Source of the DNA: Candidatus Rothia avicola
GTDB taxonomy: Bacteria > Actinomycetota > Actinomycetes > Actinomycetales > Micrococcaceae
Length of the DNA: 64,000 nt
Assembly: GCA_019115985.1 (NCBI GenBank)
Contig: DXCN01000040.1
Span: forward strand, 62,001 to 126,000
Direction: 5' to 3'
The notes under the pieces are model-generated. The model made no database searches and was not told where the DNA came from. It saw only the letters and a program-made list of their open reading frames with translations. Position 1 is the stretch's first letter; the number at the start of each line of letters is the position of its first letter. This document shows positions 52,654 through 60,976 of this stretch, one piece after another. Both the position numbers and the translations under genes were made by a program.

Positions 52654-53607
52654 TTGAATTCTCAGAATTCTCGTGGTGTGGCGGCTTCAGCTGGCGCTCT
52701 TGCCCAGACCCTTTCAGCGGTTCTGGCAGCGGGTGCCATAGCTGGGGCCGCCACGGCCGCTTATGCCCACTTTATTGAGCTCAATAACTTCCAGGTACGC
52801 AGGGAAACCCTGCCGATTCTGCCGGAAGGTAGCCCCGACTTCAAGATTCTGCATATCTCGGATATGCACATGATTCCGGGGCAGGCCCAGAAAACCGCCT
52901 TTATGCATTCTCTGGCCGAGCTGGAGCCTGACCTGGTCATCAACACCGGCGATAACCTCTCCCACCTCGACGGCCTTCCCGCCCTACTAGAGGCCCTGGA
53001 CCCCCTGCTGGATTACCCGGGTGTCTATGTGCCGGGCTCTAACTGCTACTTCGCCCCGGTGCCCAAGAACCCGGCCCGCTACCTCTGGAAGAAGAACACC
53101 GGGGACGAGGCCAACGACCAGACCCGCGCGGTACTCCCCACCCAGGCCATGCACGATGCCTTCGATGCTCGCGGCTGGGTAGGGCTGATTAACCGCTATG
53201 AGACGCTCACCCTTGGAGGGCTACGCCTAGAGTTTTCCGGGGTGGATGACCCCCACCTGGTGTACGACCGCCACCCCGGTTTCTCCCCCACCGCTTTTGA
53301 CGCAGAGCCGGGCCCAAGCGTCCGCCTGGGTGTCTGCCATGCCCCCTACCTGCGTACCCTGGACCGCTTTGTGGACGACGGCGCCCAGGCTATTTTCGCG
53401 GGCCACACCCACGGTGGGCAGGTCTGTCTGCCCGGTGGGCGGGCCCTGGTGTCCAACTGTGATCTGCCCCCGGCCCGGGCCAAGGGTCTCTCCTATCAGG
53501 GGGACGTGCCCGTGCAGATAACGGCTGGCCTGGGCACCTCACGCTATGCCCAGGTGCGCCTCTTCTGCCCGCCCGAGGCCGTACTGGTGACACTGACAGC
53601 CCGGTAA
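52654..53607 (+). CDS. Membrane-anchored metallophosphoesterase
   Basis: A 317-residue calcineurin-like phosphoesterase with one N-terminal membrane helix. Metal motifs are HISDMHM, NTGDNLSH and GHTHGGQ. The third motif, usually GNHD/GSND in this family, reads PGSNCYF, with cysteine at the last position. The TTG start follows AAGGA. It is coupled to ponA2, as in other actinobacteria. Confidence 0.88.
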   Translation: MNSQNSRGVAASAGALAQTLSAVLAAGAIAGAATAAYAHFIELNNFQVRRETLPILPEGSPDFKILHISDMHMIPGQAQKTAFMHSLAELEPDLVINTGDNLSHLDGLPALLEALDPLLDYPGVYVPGSNCYFAPVPKNPARYLWKKNTGDEANDQTRAVLPTQAMHDAFDARGWVGLINRYETLTLGGLRLEFSGVDDPHLVYDRHPGFSPTAFDAEPGPSVRLGVCHAPYLRTLDRFVDDGAQAIFAGHTHGGQVCLPGGRALVSNCDLPPARAKGLSYQGDVPVQITAGLGTSRYAQVRLFCPPEAVLVTLTAR

Positions 53608-53649
53608 CCTATCTGGTTTTTGCAGGAATGCAAATGTAAGATAGGTTAC
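53604..53649. promoter_or_regulatory. Nested inverted repeats at the ABC exporter promoter
   Basis: GTAACCTATCT (53604-53614) and AGATAGGTTAC (53639-53649) are perfect 11-bp inverted repeats. Inside them lies TTGCA-N4-TGCAA. The right arm abuts the ATG at 53651 and overlaps a TAAGAT -10-like hexamer (53637-53642). This looks like an operator for repression of a leaderless transcript. Confidence 0.5.
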
Positions 53650-53650
53650 T

Positions 53651-55525
53651 ATGGTTTCTCGACTGCTGCGTGTCTCTCCCCTTCCCACACCTGACCCCGT
53701 ACCCTACGGGGCCCGCACCGAGCAGGACATCACCCTCTGGCAGTACTCCCGCCCGATTCGTGCGCGCTGGGTCTGCGGGCTTTTTGTAGCACTTACCGCA
53801 GCCATTATCGCTATCTCTATCCCCCAGGTTTTGGGCTGGATTGTCGATGCTATGCTGACCGACCAGCCCACCGTGGGAGCGGTCTGGGCAGGCGGTGCCC
53901 TGGTTTTTACCCTAGGTCTAGCCCAGTCAGCCCTCTTCTTCCTGCGTAGGCAGCTGGTGACTGAACCCGCCAGCACGGTCGAGAACACCATGCGCATTGA
54001 CCTTTTTGATCGGCTGCTGCGCTCTCCCGTGGCCTTCCACGACCGCTGGCCCTCGGGCCAGCTCCTGACCCGTGCCATGAGCGATTTGGGTACTATCCGC
54101 CGTTGGACGGCCTTCGGCCTGATTCAAATTATCACCGTGGCGGTGCAGGTAACCGTCGGTAGTTTCTACATGTTTACCGGTTCCTGGCAACTGGGTCTGG
54201 TCTTCCTAGCCAGCATGCCACTGACCCTCTTCTGCGTCTGGCGGTTCGTGCTGACCTTTCGTGCCCTGACCCGCCAGGCCCAAGAACGTACCGGCGATTT
54301 GGCAACAACCGTCGAAGAGTCGGTGCAGGGCCTACGCGTCCTCAAGGCCCTGGGACGGGGCCCGCACGCCCTGGCCGGATTCCGCCAAGAAGCCCAAGAA
54401 CTACTAGACCTTGAAATTGCCCGGGGCCGGGCCATGGGGCGGGTCCGTATGCAGACCACCCTCATTAGCGGAGCCTCCCTCTGTGTAGCCCTGCTCTGGG
54501 GCCTGCACCTGGTCAGCACGGGCGTCATGACAGTCGGTGCCCTCACCAGCTATTTCGCAACCGCCACCATCCTTTTTACCCAGGTAGAGCGCTCAGGCAT
54601 GCTGATCTCCATGTATCTGGCATCGAGCGTTTCTATGGACCGCCACCGCCAGGTTATGGTGGGTGAGGCCGGTGAAGATATCGATATTCTGCCTGCCCAC
54701 CGCGAGCGCCCCGAGGCAGCTGCCGCCCGCCTCGATTTTAAGGACGTCACCTTCAGCTACGGGGAGCAAGAGCAGCAGGTGCTCACCGGCTTCTCCATGC
54801 AGGTGCGCCCGGGAGAGATTATTGCCCTAGTCGGTTCGACGGGATCGGGTAAGTCGACCGTCCTTCAGCTGGTGCAGAGGCTCTATGCGCCGACCGCGGG
54901 TAGCATCAGCCTGAACGGTCGCGATATCGCTTCCCTTCCCCTGCCTGAACTGCGTTCCCAGGTAGCGATTGCCTTTGAAGACCCCCTGCTGTTTTCGGCG
55001 AGCGTGCGCGATAACGTCCTGCTGGGGCTAGACCGCAGTGAACTTACCCCGGACGAGGAAGAAGCCATTCTGACCCGTGCCCTGGCCGTGGCTGCCGCTG
55101 ACTATGTGTACCAGCTACCTGATGGGGTTGATACCGTCATCGGTGAAGAAGGTATGAGCCTCTCAGGCGGCCAGCGCCAGCGCCTCTCACTAGCCCGCGC
55201 TATCGCTGCCGCCCCGGCCGTCCTCCTGCTCGATGACCCCCTCTCGGCTCTCGATGTGACAACCGAAGAGAAGGTGGTGGGGCTACTCAAGCAGGATCTG
55301 ACCGAGACCACCACCCTGCTCACGGCCCACCGGCCCTCTACTGTGGCCCTGGCTGACCGGGTTGTGCTCTTGCAGCGGGGGCAGGTAGCTGCGACGGGTA
55401 CCCACACCGAGCTACTCAACAACCCCATCTACCGTGACCTGATGAGCGCTGACACCCAGCTCACCCCCGCAAGGCTGACGGACACCGGTGAGGTTGAGAG
55501 CAAGGTGCAGGAGGGCGGGCGATGA
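53651..55525 (+). CDS. ABC exporter subunit 1 (degenerate Walker B)
   Basis: A 624-residue half transporter with about six membrane helices and a C-terminal nucleotide-binding domain. Walker A is GSTGSGKST, the signature LSGGQRQRL is canonical, and Walker B ends LLLDDPLSALD, with aspartate in place of the catalytic glutamate. It overlaps the next gene by 4 nt; together they form a heterodimeric multidrug-type exporter. The substrate is unknown. Confidence 0.9.
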   Translation: MVSRLLRVSPLPTPDPVPYGARTEQDITLWQYSRPIRARWVCGLFVALTAAIIAISIPQVLGWIVDAMLTDQPTVGAVWAGGALVFTLGLAQSALFFLRRQLVTEPASTVENTMRIDLFDRLLRSPVAFHDRWPSGQLLTRAMSDLGTIRRWTAFGLIQIITVAVQVTVGSFYMFTGSWQLGLVFLASMPLTLFCVWRFVLTFRALTRQAQERTGDLATTVEESVQGLRVLKALGRGPHALAGFRQEAQELLDLEIARGRAMGRVRMQTTLISGASLCVALLWGLHLVSTGVMTVGALTSYFATATILFTQVERSGMLISMYLASSVSMDRHRQVMVGEAGEDIDILPAHRERPEAAAARLDFKDVTFSYGEQEQQVLTGFSMQVRPGEIIALVGSTGSGKSTVLQLVQRLYAPTAGSISLNGRDIASLPLPELRSQVAIAFEDPLLFSASVRDNVLLGLDRSELTPDEEEAILTRALAVAAADYVYQLPDGVDTVIGEEGMSLSGGQRQRLSLARAIAAAPAVLLLDDPLSALDVTTEEKVVGLLKQDLTETTTLLTAHRPSTVALADRVVLLQRGQVAATGTHTELLNNPIYRDLMSADTQLTPARLTDTGEVESKVQEGGR

Positions 55526-57339
55526 GCCAGAGAATTACCGATTCAGAAGATAAGATTCAGCTCTCTCAGAGCGAGGCTAAGGCTGTTCGCCGCCGGTCGG
55601 TGGCCCTCTTACTCGATGTACTGAGGCCAGTTCGGGGCCACCTGCTCTTCACCCTTTTTCTGGTGATTCTGGCAACGGTCCTGACCACGGCCATGCCCTG
55701 GCTCATTTCTACGGCTATCAACGACGCCCTAGAACCCCTGCTGGCAGGAGACAGCAGCTACGCCATCACCCTGGCAGCCCTCTATGTAGCGGCAGCGGTC
55801 GTCGCCGGTCTAGCGACCTACACCAATATTCTGCTCACCTACAAAATTTCCCAGAAGGTGCTCTTTGACCTGCGCCAGCGCATGTTTGAGCACGCCCAAA
55901 AACTCTCGGTAGGCTTCCATGACGCCTACACCTCGGGCCGCGTAATCTCCCGCCTCACCAGTGACCTCGATACGATTCGGCAGTTCCTCGACTCGGGGCT
56001 TTCTGAGCTTGCAGCCATGCTGCTCTCCATCTCCTTTACCATCGTGGCCCTCTGCCTCATGGACTGGCGGGCTGGCCTTGCCCTGCTGGTGATGATGCTC
56101 CCCGTCGCCTGGCTCACCGCCTGGTTCCGCCGCGAATCTGAACTGGCCTACCGGGCCCAGCGGGTAGCGTCCGCCCGCATTATCTCCCGCTTTGCCGAGA
56201 CCTTCACCGGCCTCCGCGCCGTCAAGGCCTTCCGCGCCGAGGCAAGCTCGCGGGCAGCCTACGCGGACGCCGCCGAAAACTACCGGGTGCGCGTCATGCA
56301 GTCGATTAAGGTACACGGCACCTACATGCCAGCCCTTCAGGCCCTGGGCAACACCTTTGTTGCCACTGTGCTCGTGATCGGTGGCTACTCCATTCTGGGC
56401 GGCTCCATGCAGGCTGGCACCCTGCTGGCCCTGGTTATCTACGCCAACCGGGTCTTTGAACCTATCTTCATGCTCTCGGACTACTACAACATGTTCCAGT
56501 CAGCGGTATCTGCCCTCGAAAAAGTCTCGGGCTTCCTCGCCGAAGAGCCCGAGGTAGCCGAGCCCGCGCGTCCGGCTCGCCGAACCGCTCCTGCAAGCGG
56601 CCACCTGGTTTTTGACGAGGTTGAATTTGAGTACGTCGAAGGACGCCCCACCCTGCACCGTCTGAACCTCGACATCCCTGCCGGGCAGCGCCTAGCCCTG
56701 GTGGGAGAAACCGGCGCCGGTAAATCAACCATCGCCAAACTCATTGCCCGCTTCTACGATGTCACCCACGGTCAGCTCACTCTCGACGGGGTAGACCTGC
56801 GCAACTTATCCGATGAGCAGCTGCGCCGTGAGGTCGTCATGGTCACCCAGGAGGCCTATCTCTTCAAGGGCACCGTGGCCGACAATATCCGCCTGGGCAA
56901 CCCGGCTGCCAGCGATGAAGAGGTATTCGAGGCTGCCCGCAGGGTCGGAGCCTACGACTTCATCACCGGCCTGCCCCAGGGTTTTGCTACCAATCTCTCT
57001 AAGCGCGGCGGGCGGGTCTCTGCGGGCCAGCGCCAGCTCATCTCCTTTGCCCGGGCTTTCCTGGCCGACCCGGCCGTCCTAATTCTCGATGAAGCCACAG
57101 CCTCCCTCGATATCCCCACCGAAAAGCTGGTACAGCAGGGGCTTGTGTCCCTATTGGCGGGGCGCACCTCTGTGGTGATTGCCCACCGCCTCTCCACGGT
57201 CCTTACCGCCGACCGGGTGCTGGTGGTGTCGGACGGACGCGTGGTGGAGGACGGCTCCCCCGCCGCCCTGGTCGAGGCCGGCGGACGCTTTGCCGCCATG
57301 GTCCAGGCCTGGGAAGAGAACAACAGCACCGAGGGCTAA
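55522..57339 (+). CDS. ABC exporter subunit 2 (degenerate signature)
   Basis: A 605-residue half transporter with six membrane helices and a C-terminal ATPase. Walker A is GETGAGKST, Walker B LILDEATASLD has the catalytic glutamate, but the signature reads VSAGQRQ rather than LSGGQ. This complements subunit 1, so one ATP site is catalytic and one degenerate, as in TM287/288-type exporters. The ATG start overlaps the subunit 1 stop. Confidence 0.9.
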   Translation: MSQRITDSEDKIQLSQSEAKAVRRRSVALLLDVLRPVRGHLLFTLFLVILATVLTTAMPWLISTAINDALEPLLAGDSSYAITLAALYVAAAVVAGLATYTNILLTYKISQKVLFDLRQRMFEHAQKLSVGFHDAYTSGRVISRLTSDLDTIRQFLDSGLSELAAMLLSISFTIVALCLMDWRAGLALLVMMLPVAWLTAWFRRESELAYRAQRVASARIISRFAETFTGLRAVKAFRAEASSRAAYADAAENYRVRVMQSIKVHGTYMPALQALGNTFVATVLVIGGYSILGGSMQAGTLLALVIYANRVFEPIFMLSDYYNMFQSAVSALEKVSGFLAEEPEVAEPARPARRTAPASGHLVFDEVEFEYVEGRPTLHRLNLDIPAGQRLALVGETGAGKSTIAKLIARFYDVTHGQLTLDGVDLRNLSDEQLRREVVMVTQEAYLFKGTVADNIRLGNPAASDEEVFEAARRVGAYDFITGLPQGFATNLSKRGGRVSAGQRQLISFARAFLADPAVLILDEATASLDIPTEKLVQQGLVSLLAGRTSVVIAHRLSTVLTADRVLVVSDGRVVEDGSPAALVEAGGRFAAMVQAWEENNSTEG

Positions 57340-57350
57340 ATCGGGGTGAT

Positions 57351-57380
57351 TTGGCAGGCTTAAGACCACCGCGCTATACT
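57351..57380 (+). promoter_or_regulatory. Promoter of tRNA-Pro
   Basis: TTGGCA (57351-57356) and TATACT (57375-57380), 18-nt spacing, about 24 nt before the tRNA. Confidence 0.6.
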
Positions 57381-57404
57381 TGAGAGGTTGTTATACGCAA
57401 CAAT

Positions 57405-57481
57405 CGGGATGTGGCGCAGCTTGGTAGCGCGCGTCGTTCGGGACGACGAGGCCGCAGGTTCAAATCCTGTCATCCCGACCA
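57405..57481 (+). tRNA. tRNA-Pro (CGG)
   Basis: A 77-nt cloverleaf with acceptor arms CGGGATG/CATCCCG, anticodon stem CGTCG/CGACG with loop TTCGGGA (anticodon CGG, reading CCG), a GGTTCAAATCC T-arm, and an encoded CCA end. It follows its own promoter and is followed by a terminator. Confidence 0.97.
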
Positions 57482-57486
57482 AGTAT

Positions 57487-57518
57487 AACCGCCCCTGGCT
57501 CTAACCGGGGGCGGTTTT
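57487..57518 (+). terminator. Terminator after tRNA-Pro
   Basis: AACCGCCCC-N11-GGGGCGGTT with a T-run directly after. Confidence 0.75.
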
Positions 57519-57537
57519 TCGTGCCTTTCTTGTCTCT

Positions 57538-57682
57538 GTGGTTGAAGCCCTTGAAAACGAAGGCCAGAGCGCCGAGGTCTACGACTTCTCAGCCGTCCCC
57601 CTACGTCCGCGCTGACCTGATGGAGGGCGAGGGCCTGGGCGTCCGTATTCCCGGTGAGTCCTTAGGCCGGGCAGGTAACTAG
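57538..57682 (+). pseudogene. Frameshifted gene remnant after tRNA-Pro
   Basis: VVEALENEGQSAEVYDFSAVP reads in one frame to a run of five Cs. The protein-like continuation YVRADLMEGEGLGVRIPG lies in the next frame, ending at TAG 57682. Removing one C would join them into about 48 codons with amino-acid usage typical of the genome. No family is recognised and no upstream part remains. Confidence 0.4.
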
Positions 57683-57697
57683 CCCCTACCGCTACCC

Positions 57698-59851
57698 TCA
57701 ACGGGAGAGCTTTGAGGGCCACCAGATTTTCTTGCCGATATCTTCCACGAGGGCGGGTATCAGCAGGGCTCGCACTACGGTGGCATCGAGCAGCACGCCG
57801 AAGGCCACAATGAAGGCGAGCTGGGCTAAGAAGATCAGCGGGATAACCCCCAGGGCTGCGAAGGTGGCCGCTAGCACGATACCGGCTGAGGTAATCACGC
57901 CACCCGTTGCCACCAGCGCCGTCCGCAGGCCCTGCTTAGTCCCCTGGTGCAGGGCTTCTTCCCTCACGCGGGTCATCAGGAAGATGGTGTAGTCAATACC
58001 CAGGGCGACCAAGAAGACAAACCCGTAGAGGGGCACGGTGGGGTCAGCTCCGGGGAATTTGAAGAGGTGGTTGAAGACCAGGGCTGAGACACCGAGCGCG
58101 GTGAGGTAGGAGAGCACGGTGGCAGCCACCAGGATTAGCGGTGCCAGAATTGAGCGCAGCAGAACCATCAGAATCAGGGCGATAACAACAAGCACCACCG
58201 GGATGATGAGGGCACGATCGCGCTGGGCGCTATCGATGGTATCGAGGGCGGACGCGGTCGTCCCGCCAACCAGCGAGCCGGGAGCTGCGCTGGCAAGGCT
58301 CTCGCGCATCTGGCGCACGGTCTCTTCTGCCTGCGGTGAGTCGGCGGGGTCAGCCAGGGTCACCTGGAGCATGACCCGGCCGTCCACCTCGGTGGGAGTA
58401 ATAGCGGCAAAAACCGGCGGCACTGACTCAGCAGAAGCGCCCACCGGCACGGTACCAGCGGGTGACTCCTGGGCGACCGCTGCAATGGAGCTCACCCCAT
58501 CGAGCCCGTCAAGGGCAGCCACTGCGGCATCTTGCTCGGCAGCAGGCACAATTACATTTGCCGGGGAGCCTGAGCCACCGGGGAAGTGTTCAGCCAGCAC
58601 ATTCTGGCCGTCCCGTGCCTGGGACTGCCCCAGCACCAGGTCAGACTGGCGCACCCCATTGGCCTGGAAAGTCGCAGAAAAGCCGGCGAAGATAGCCAGC
58701 GCCAGAGCCGTGACCAGCCAGACTGTGCGGGGCTTGCCCGACACGAAAGCCGCAATTTTTGCCCAAAAGCCGGCTGAAGCGTCCTTCACCTCAGAGGAAT
58801 AGCGGGGACGGGCAGGCCAGAAGGCGACCCGACCCAGCAGAGCCAGGGCGGCAGGCAGGAAGGTGAGCGAGGCCAGCATCGACAGCACGATACCGGTGGC
58901 AGCTACAGGACCCAGGGCCTTGTTCGATGAGAGCTCAGAGAGCAGCAGGCAGAGCAGGCCCACAATGACAGTGCCACCGGAGGCCAGAATCGGCTCAAGG
59001 GAACCGCTCCAGGCAGCCCGGGTTGCCTGCCAGCGGCAGGTGTACTGGGTTAGCGCCTCGCGGTAGCGGGCCACATACAGCAGGGAGTAGTCGGTGGCAG
59101 CTCCCACCACCAGAATCAGCAAAATGCCCTGCACCTGGCCGTTAATCATGACCCAACCGGCATTAGCCATGTGCCAGATCACGAAGATAGCGCCTGAGAG
59201 AGCAACCATGGAGCTGATGAGCACGATGACAGGCAGCAGGGGCGAACGGTAGACCACCAGCAGAATCACGAAGACCACGATGAGGGCTACCACCAGCAAG
59301 ATACCATCAATACCGCCAAAAGCTTCGACCAGGTCAGCGGAGAAGCCAGCAGGACCGGTTACGTAGCCGGTGAGGCCATCGGGAGCCTGGGCTATCTCAG
59401 TGCGGATACCGTCAATGACCCCTCGAGTCTCTTGGTCGGTGGGGATGGGCAAAATCAGCTCCGCTGCCTGGCCGTCCTCTGAGTAAATCACCGGTGAGCT
59501 TTCGCCGGTGAAGGTGCCGGACGCTTCTAGCTGGCCGGTCAGGCCCTCCAGATAGGTGCGGTGGGCGTCGGTGATGGAGCCGTCGGCCTCAAAGATAAGA
59601 ATGGCAGGCACCGCGTCCTGGCCCAGGAAGTCCCCCTGCTGCTCCACCACTTGAGTAGATTCAGCAGAGGCGGGCAGAAAATCTGTCTGGGAATTGGTAG
59701 AAACCTCGGAGATTTTACCGAAGTAGGGCCCGCCGACACCTGCTACAGCAAGCCAGGCTAGAGTCAGTAGGGCAGCCAGAACTACCCGCGCCCAGGTAGC
59801 TGAAGAGGAGCCAGCCCTGGTAGAGCTGGCTTTTGAAGGAAAAGTATGCAT
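57698..59851 (-). CDS. MMPL-family (RND) transporter
   Basis: A 717-residue membrane protein with two MMPL repeats of about six helices and two extracytoplasmic loops. Conserved features include AATDYSLLYVARYREAL in the first half and LGIDYTIFLMTRVREEA in the second, the latter being the typical proton-relay motif. Such proteins export lipids or drugs. The TAGAAT -10 hexamer 6 nt before the ATG overlaps the DUF418-like gene's stop codon. Confidence 0.9.
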   Translation of the reverse strand: MHTFPSKASSTRAGSSSATWARVVLAALLTLAWLAVAGVGGPYFGKISEVSTNSQTDFLPASAESTQVVEQQGDFLGQDAVPAILIFEADGSITDAHRTYLEGLTGQLEASGTFTGESSPVIYSEDGQAAELILPIPTDQETRGVIDGIRTEIAQAPDGLTGYVTGPAGFSADLVEAFGGIDGILLVVALIVVFVILLVVYRSPLLPVIVLISSMVALSGAIFVIWHMANAGWVMINGQVQGILLILVVGAATDYSLLYVARYREALTQYTCRWQATRAAWSGSLEPILASGGTVIVGLLCLLLSELSSNKALGPVAATGIVLSMLASLTFLPAALALLGRVAFWPARPRYSSEVKDASAGFWAKIAAFVSGKPRTVWLVTALALAIFAGFSATFQANGVRQSDLVLGQSQARDGQNVLAEHFPGGSGSPANVIVPAAEQDAAVAALDGLDGVSSIAAVAQESPAGTVPVGASAESVPPVFAAITPTEVDGRVMLQVTLADPADSPQAEETVRQMRESLASAAPGSLVGGTTASALDTIDSAQRDRALIIPVVLVVIALILMVLLRSILAPLILVAATVLSYLTALGVSALVFNHLFKFPGADPTVPLYGFVFLVALGIDYTIFLMTRVREEALHQGTKQGLRTALVATGGVITSAGIVLAATFAALGVIPLIFLAQLAFIVAFGVLLDATVVRALLIPALVEDIGKKIWWPSKLSR

Positions 59852-59863
59852 ACTGAGATTCTA
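59852..59863 (-). promoter_or_regulatory. Leaderless -10 element of the MMPL gene
   Basis: TAGAAT (59858-59863, minus strand), 6-nt spacer CTCAGT, ATG at 59851. Its first three bases are the stop codon of the upstream gene. Confidence 0.5.
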
Positions 59864-60874
59864 GCCCCTGCCGGAAACCCAGGCTAGCAGAGTCTCAAGA
59901 GGACCGCGCCACATAAAGGTCTGCCCTAGCAGACGCTGCCAGGCCCAGGCAAAGAGCAAGGCACCCAGAATCAGGCCGAACATCATAGCCCAGGAATTAT
60001 CAGAGGCAGGCAGGCCGTAGGCCGGAGCGTAGTTAGCGTACAGGGCCAGCACGGCAATCTGGAGCACGTAAAGGGAAAGGGTCATACGCCCAGCTCCCAC
60101 CAGGGCACCGGCCAGGTGCTCCCGCCCGGCTAGAGCACGGGCCAGCAGGCAGCACCAACCCACGGTTGCCAGGCAGGCTGCCAGGCTAAAGGCAATCTCC
60201 AGCCTGCTGGAGGTATAGGGAAGGAACTCTGCAACAGCAAAACGGGAGTACCAGAAGAGGCCACCGACTGCCAGGCTACCCAGCAGGGCCAAGGCCAGGT
60301 CCCCCCATAGGCCCCAGCGCTCAATCAGGGAGGCAATGACCGCCCCCAGGCAGGCGTAGGTCAGCAGGGTAAAGGCCTGGTAGTTATGGCCGGTAAAGCT
60401 CCACTCATAGAGATAGGCAGTATAGCTACCGTCGAGAGAGGCCTGGATTGCCTGAGGTTGAAAGTAGGTGCGGGCGGACGCCGCAAACCACCAGCTGCCC
60501 ACGGCCAGGGCCACTAAAGCCCAGGAGGGCAAAAATACCAGGGGGGCCATGAGCAGGCTCAAAAGCCCCAGGTACTCCAAGACAATATCGACCTGGGCGC
60601 CCCAGGTGCCGATGTAGAGGCCCACCGCAGCCAGGGCAATAGCCCGAACGACCGACGAGGCAAAGAGGGCGGGGAAGCTCATTCTTTGAGAGGAGAAGAA
60701 GGCCCCTGCCCCCAGCAGGAAAGCAAAGAGCGGGGCGGTCAGAAACTCGCTGAGGTTCAGCAGGCCACCGGGGCCACCCCCGGGGGCTCCGTGGGCAATG
60801 AACATACTGATCAGGGCAGCACAACGGGCCAAGTCAATACCGATAAGGCGGCCAGCGGTCTTTAAGTCGGTCAC
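59861..60874 (-). CDS. DUF418/HGSNAT-like membrane protein
   Basis: About 337 residues from a GTG at 60874 (GAGGAG upstream at 6-7 nt), with about nine to ten hydrophobic helices. The N-terminal RLIGIDLARCAALISMFIAH resembles heparan-acetyltransferase-like membrane acyltransferases, and the C-terminal GRMTLSLYVLQ resembles DUF418. It may acylate a surface molecule. The track start at 60946 is upstream of the better site. Confidence 0.75.
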   Translation of the reverse strand: MTDLKTAGRLIGIDLARCAALISMFIAHGAPGGGPGGLLNLSEFLTAPLFAFLLGAGAFFSSQRMSFPALFASSVVRAIALAAVGLYIGTWGAQVDIVLEYLGLLSLLMAPLVFLPSWALVALAVGSWWFAASARTYFQPQAIQASLDGSYTAYLYEWSFTGHNYQAFTLLTYACLGAVIASLIERWGLWGDLALALLGSLAVGGLFWYSRFAVAEFLPYTSSRLEIAFSLAACLATVGWCCLLARALAGREHLAGALVGAGRMTLSLYVLQIAVLALYANYAPAYGLPASDNSWAMMFGLILGALLFAWAWQRLLGQTFMWRGPLETLLAWVSGRG

Positions 60875-60976
60875 GCAATACTCCTCAATAAATACCTGCT
60901 TTAGCCTAACACTGCCCCGCCACCCTGCGCGGGCAGGTCTGCCCATGGCACACTAGATAGGTTGCCCCTCATCTCG

